Assembly: GCA_963576735.1 (NCBI GenBank)
Contig: OY755171.1
Span: 13,392,001-13,456,000 of the forward strand
DNA: 64,000 nucleotides
Source of the DNA: Bedellia somnulentella
Taxonomy: Eukaryota; Arthropoda; Insecta; Lepidoptera; Bedelliidae
Direction: 5' to 3'
This document shows positions 63,557-64,000 of the stretch, piece by piece (within the stretch, counting starts at the first letter, position 1; the number at the start of each line of letters is the position of its first letter). A program made the position numbers and the translations under genes. Under the pieces are notes generated by a model that was not told where the DNA came from, ran no database searches, and was given only the letters and a program-made list of their open reading frames with translations.

Positions 63557-64000
63557 ATTGAAAAGGAAATTAATAATTAATAATTAATAAGTAACGAGTT
63601 AAGTGAAAGGTTCTGTATATAGATAAATTTCTGGAGTTAATTGTTATAGTAAAGGGTGTGGCAAGAATGTAAAATTAAAGTAAATTGTAAACCGGTTTAC
63701 GCTCCTTGTGAAGGTGACGCCGCTGGAGACAACAGGCAGCAGCTGAATGATGCAGGCCTGCGTTCCTCGGTGAAGTTCACGTTCACTGAAATTGTTTGAA
63801 ACAGTAGTAAGTATATATCCCTGAATCGTTTGGTAGAGCGGAAACTGGCATGAAACTAACCAATATTAAGTTTGTATATTGAAATTAATTGAATTAAGTG
63901 AAGAATTGATATGCTGCTAGAGTTGCCGGCACATGTGAGGTATGAGTACCTTAACTGCTGCCTTTACTTAATTGAGTGAATGTATATAAGCAAAGTGAGT
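63557..64000 (-). other. BEL/Pao 5' leader (LTR not reached)
   Basis: About 440 bp upstream of the Gag ATG, with no match to the 3' LTR sequence at 59841-60225. The 5' LTR and primer-binding site must therefore lie beyond 64000, or be lost. A GC-richer part is at 63700-63780. Confidence 0.6.

Larger units (their letters stand above)
59841..64000 (-). mobile_element. BEL/Pao LTR retrotransposon, internally deleted
   Basis: The minus-strand order is leader (63557-64000 and beyond), Gag-protease (63556-61349), a ~360-bp non-homologous stretch, integrase C-terminal part with DUF5641-like end (60985-60253), and 3' LTR (60225-59841). The RT, RNase H and most of the integrase are missing, so the copy cannot transpose alone. 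No env-like frame is seen. Confidence 0.85.

Noticed and set aside
1..64000. CRISPR arrays, operons, ribosome binding sites, bacterial terminators
   Set aside because: The sequence is a eukaryotic genome with introns, SINEs and LINEs; none of these structures is present.

Overview
The window looks like an insect, almost certainly lepidopteran, nuclear genome: AT-rich non-coding DNA with no convincing host protein-coding exon, packed with transposable elements of families familiar from moths and butterflies (an R4/Dong-type LINE in TAA repeats, CR1/Jockey-group LINEs with an FP25K-like ORF1, maT-type mariner, piggyBac, BEL/Pao, tRNA-derived SINEs, and the MITE with AGGGTTCCGTAC termini). It could be intergenic or lie inside a very large intron; the sequence alone does not decide.

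Layout. 1-7.9 kb: AT-rich DNA with SINE and LINE 3'-end fragments and a (TA)n tract. 8-13 kb: a long CR1/Jockey-group LINE on + (ORF1 intact, ORF2 broken). It is cut inside its reverse transcriptase by a 1.48-kb DNA transposon with 37-bp terminal inverted repeats, which carries a small two-exon gene. 13-19.3 kb: two head-to-tail R4/Dong-like retrotransposons on -, the second with a 1,076-codon open frame, separated and flanked by TTA/TAA repeats. Copy 1 and the LINE both lost their 3' ends at one shared junction near 12957. 19.3-33.9 kb: mostly non-coding DNA with SINEs, a MITE (27476-27856) and a decayed piggyBac element with TTAA duplications (30232-31201). 33945-34908: an insertion with a 13-bp target duplication that holds three tRNA-like units in a large inverted repeat. 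35-50.6 kb: non-coding DNA with repeat fragments, GC-rich islands and a hairpin (48921-49193). 50.8-54.8 kb: a three-layer nest, LINE within mariner within a family A repeat. 59841-64000: a defective BEL/Pao LTR element on - (3' LTR, integrase C-terminus, Gag-protease, leader); its other LTR lies outside the window.

Three recurrent short families dominate the rest. Family A is a ~240-bp repeat of unknown origin. Family B is a tRNA-derived SINE of ~340 bp. Family C is the 3' end of a LINE. All three end in the same kind of 3' module, a CCCC-N-GGG hairpin followed by a CGTGA-type box and a TATG or TTATG tail, which suggests that A and B borrow the retrotransposition machinery of the LINE represented by C.

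Most of the window is a record of transposition. The items most worth follow-up are the transposon whose ends begin with the RAG-signal-like heptamer CACAGTG, the shared 3' module, the R4 tandem with its 3' stem-loop, the palindromic tRNA-like insertion, and several repeat-free GC/TAATTA-rich islands that could be regulatory.
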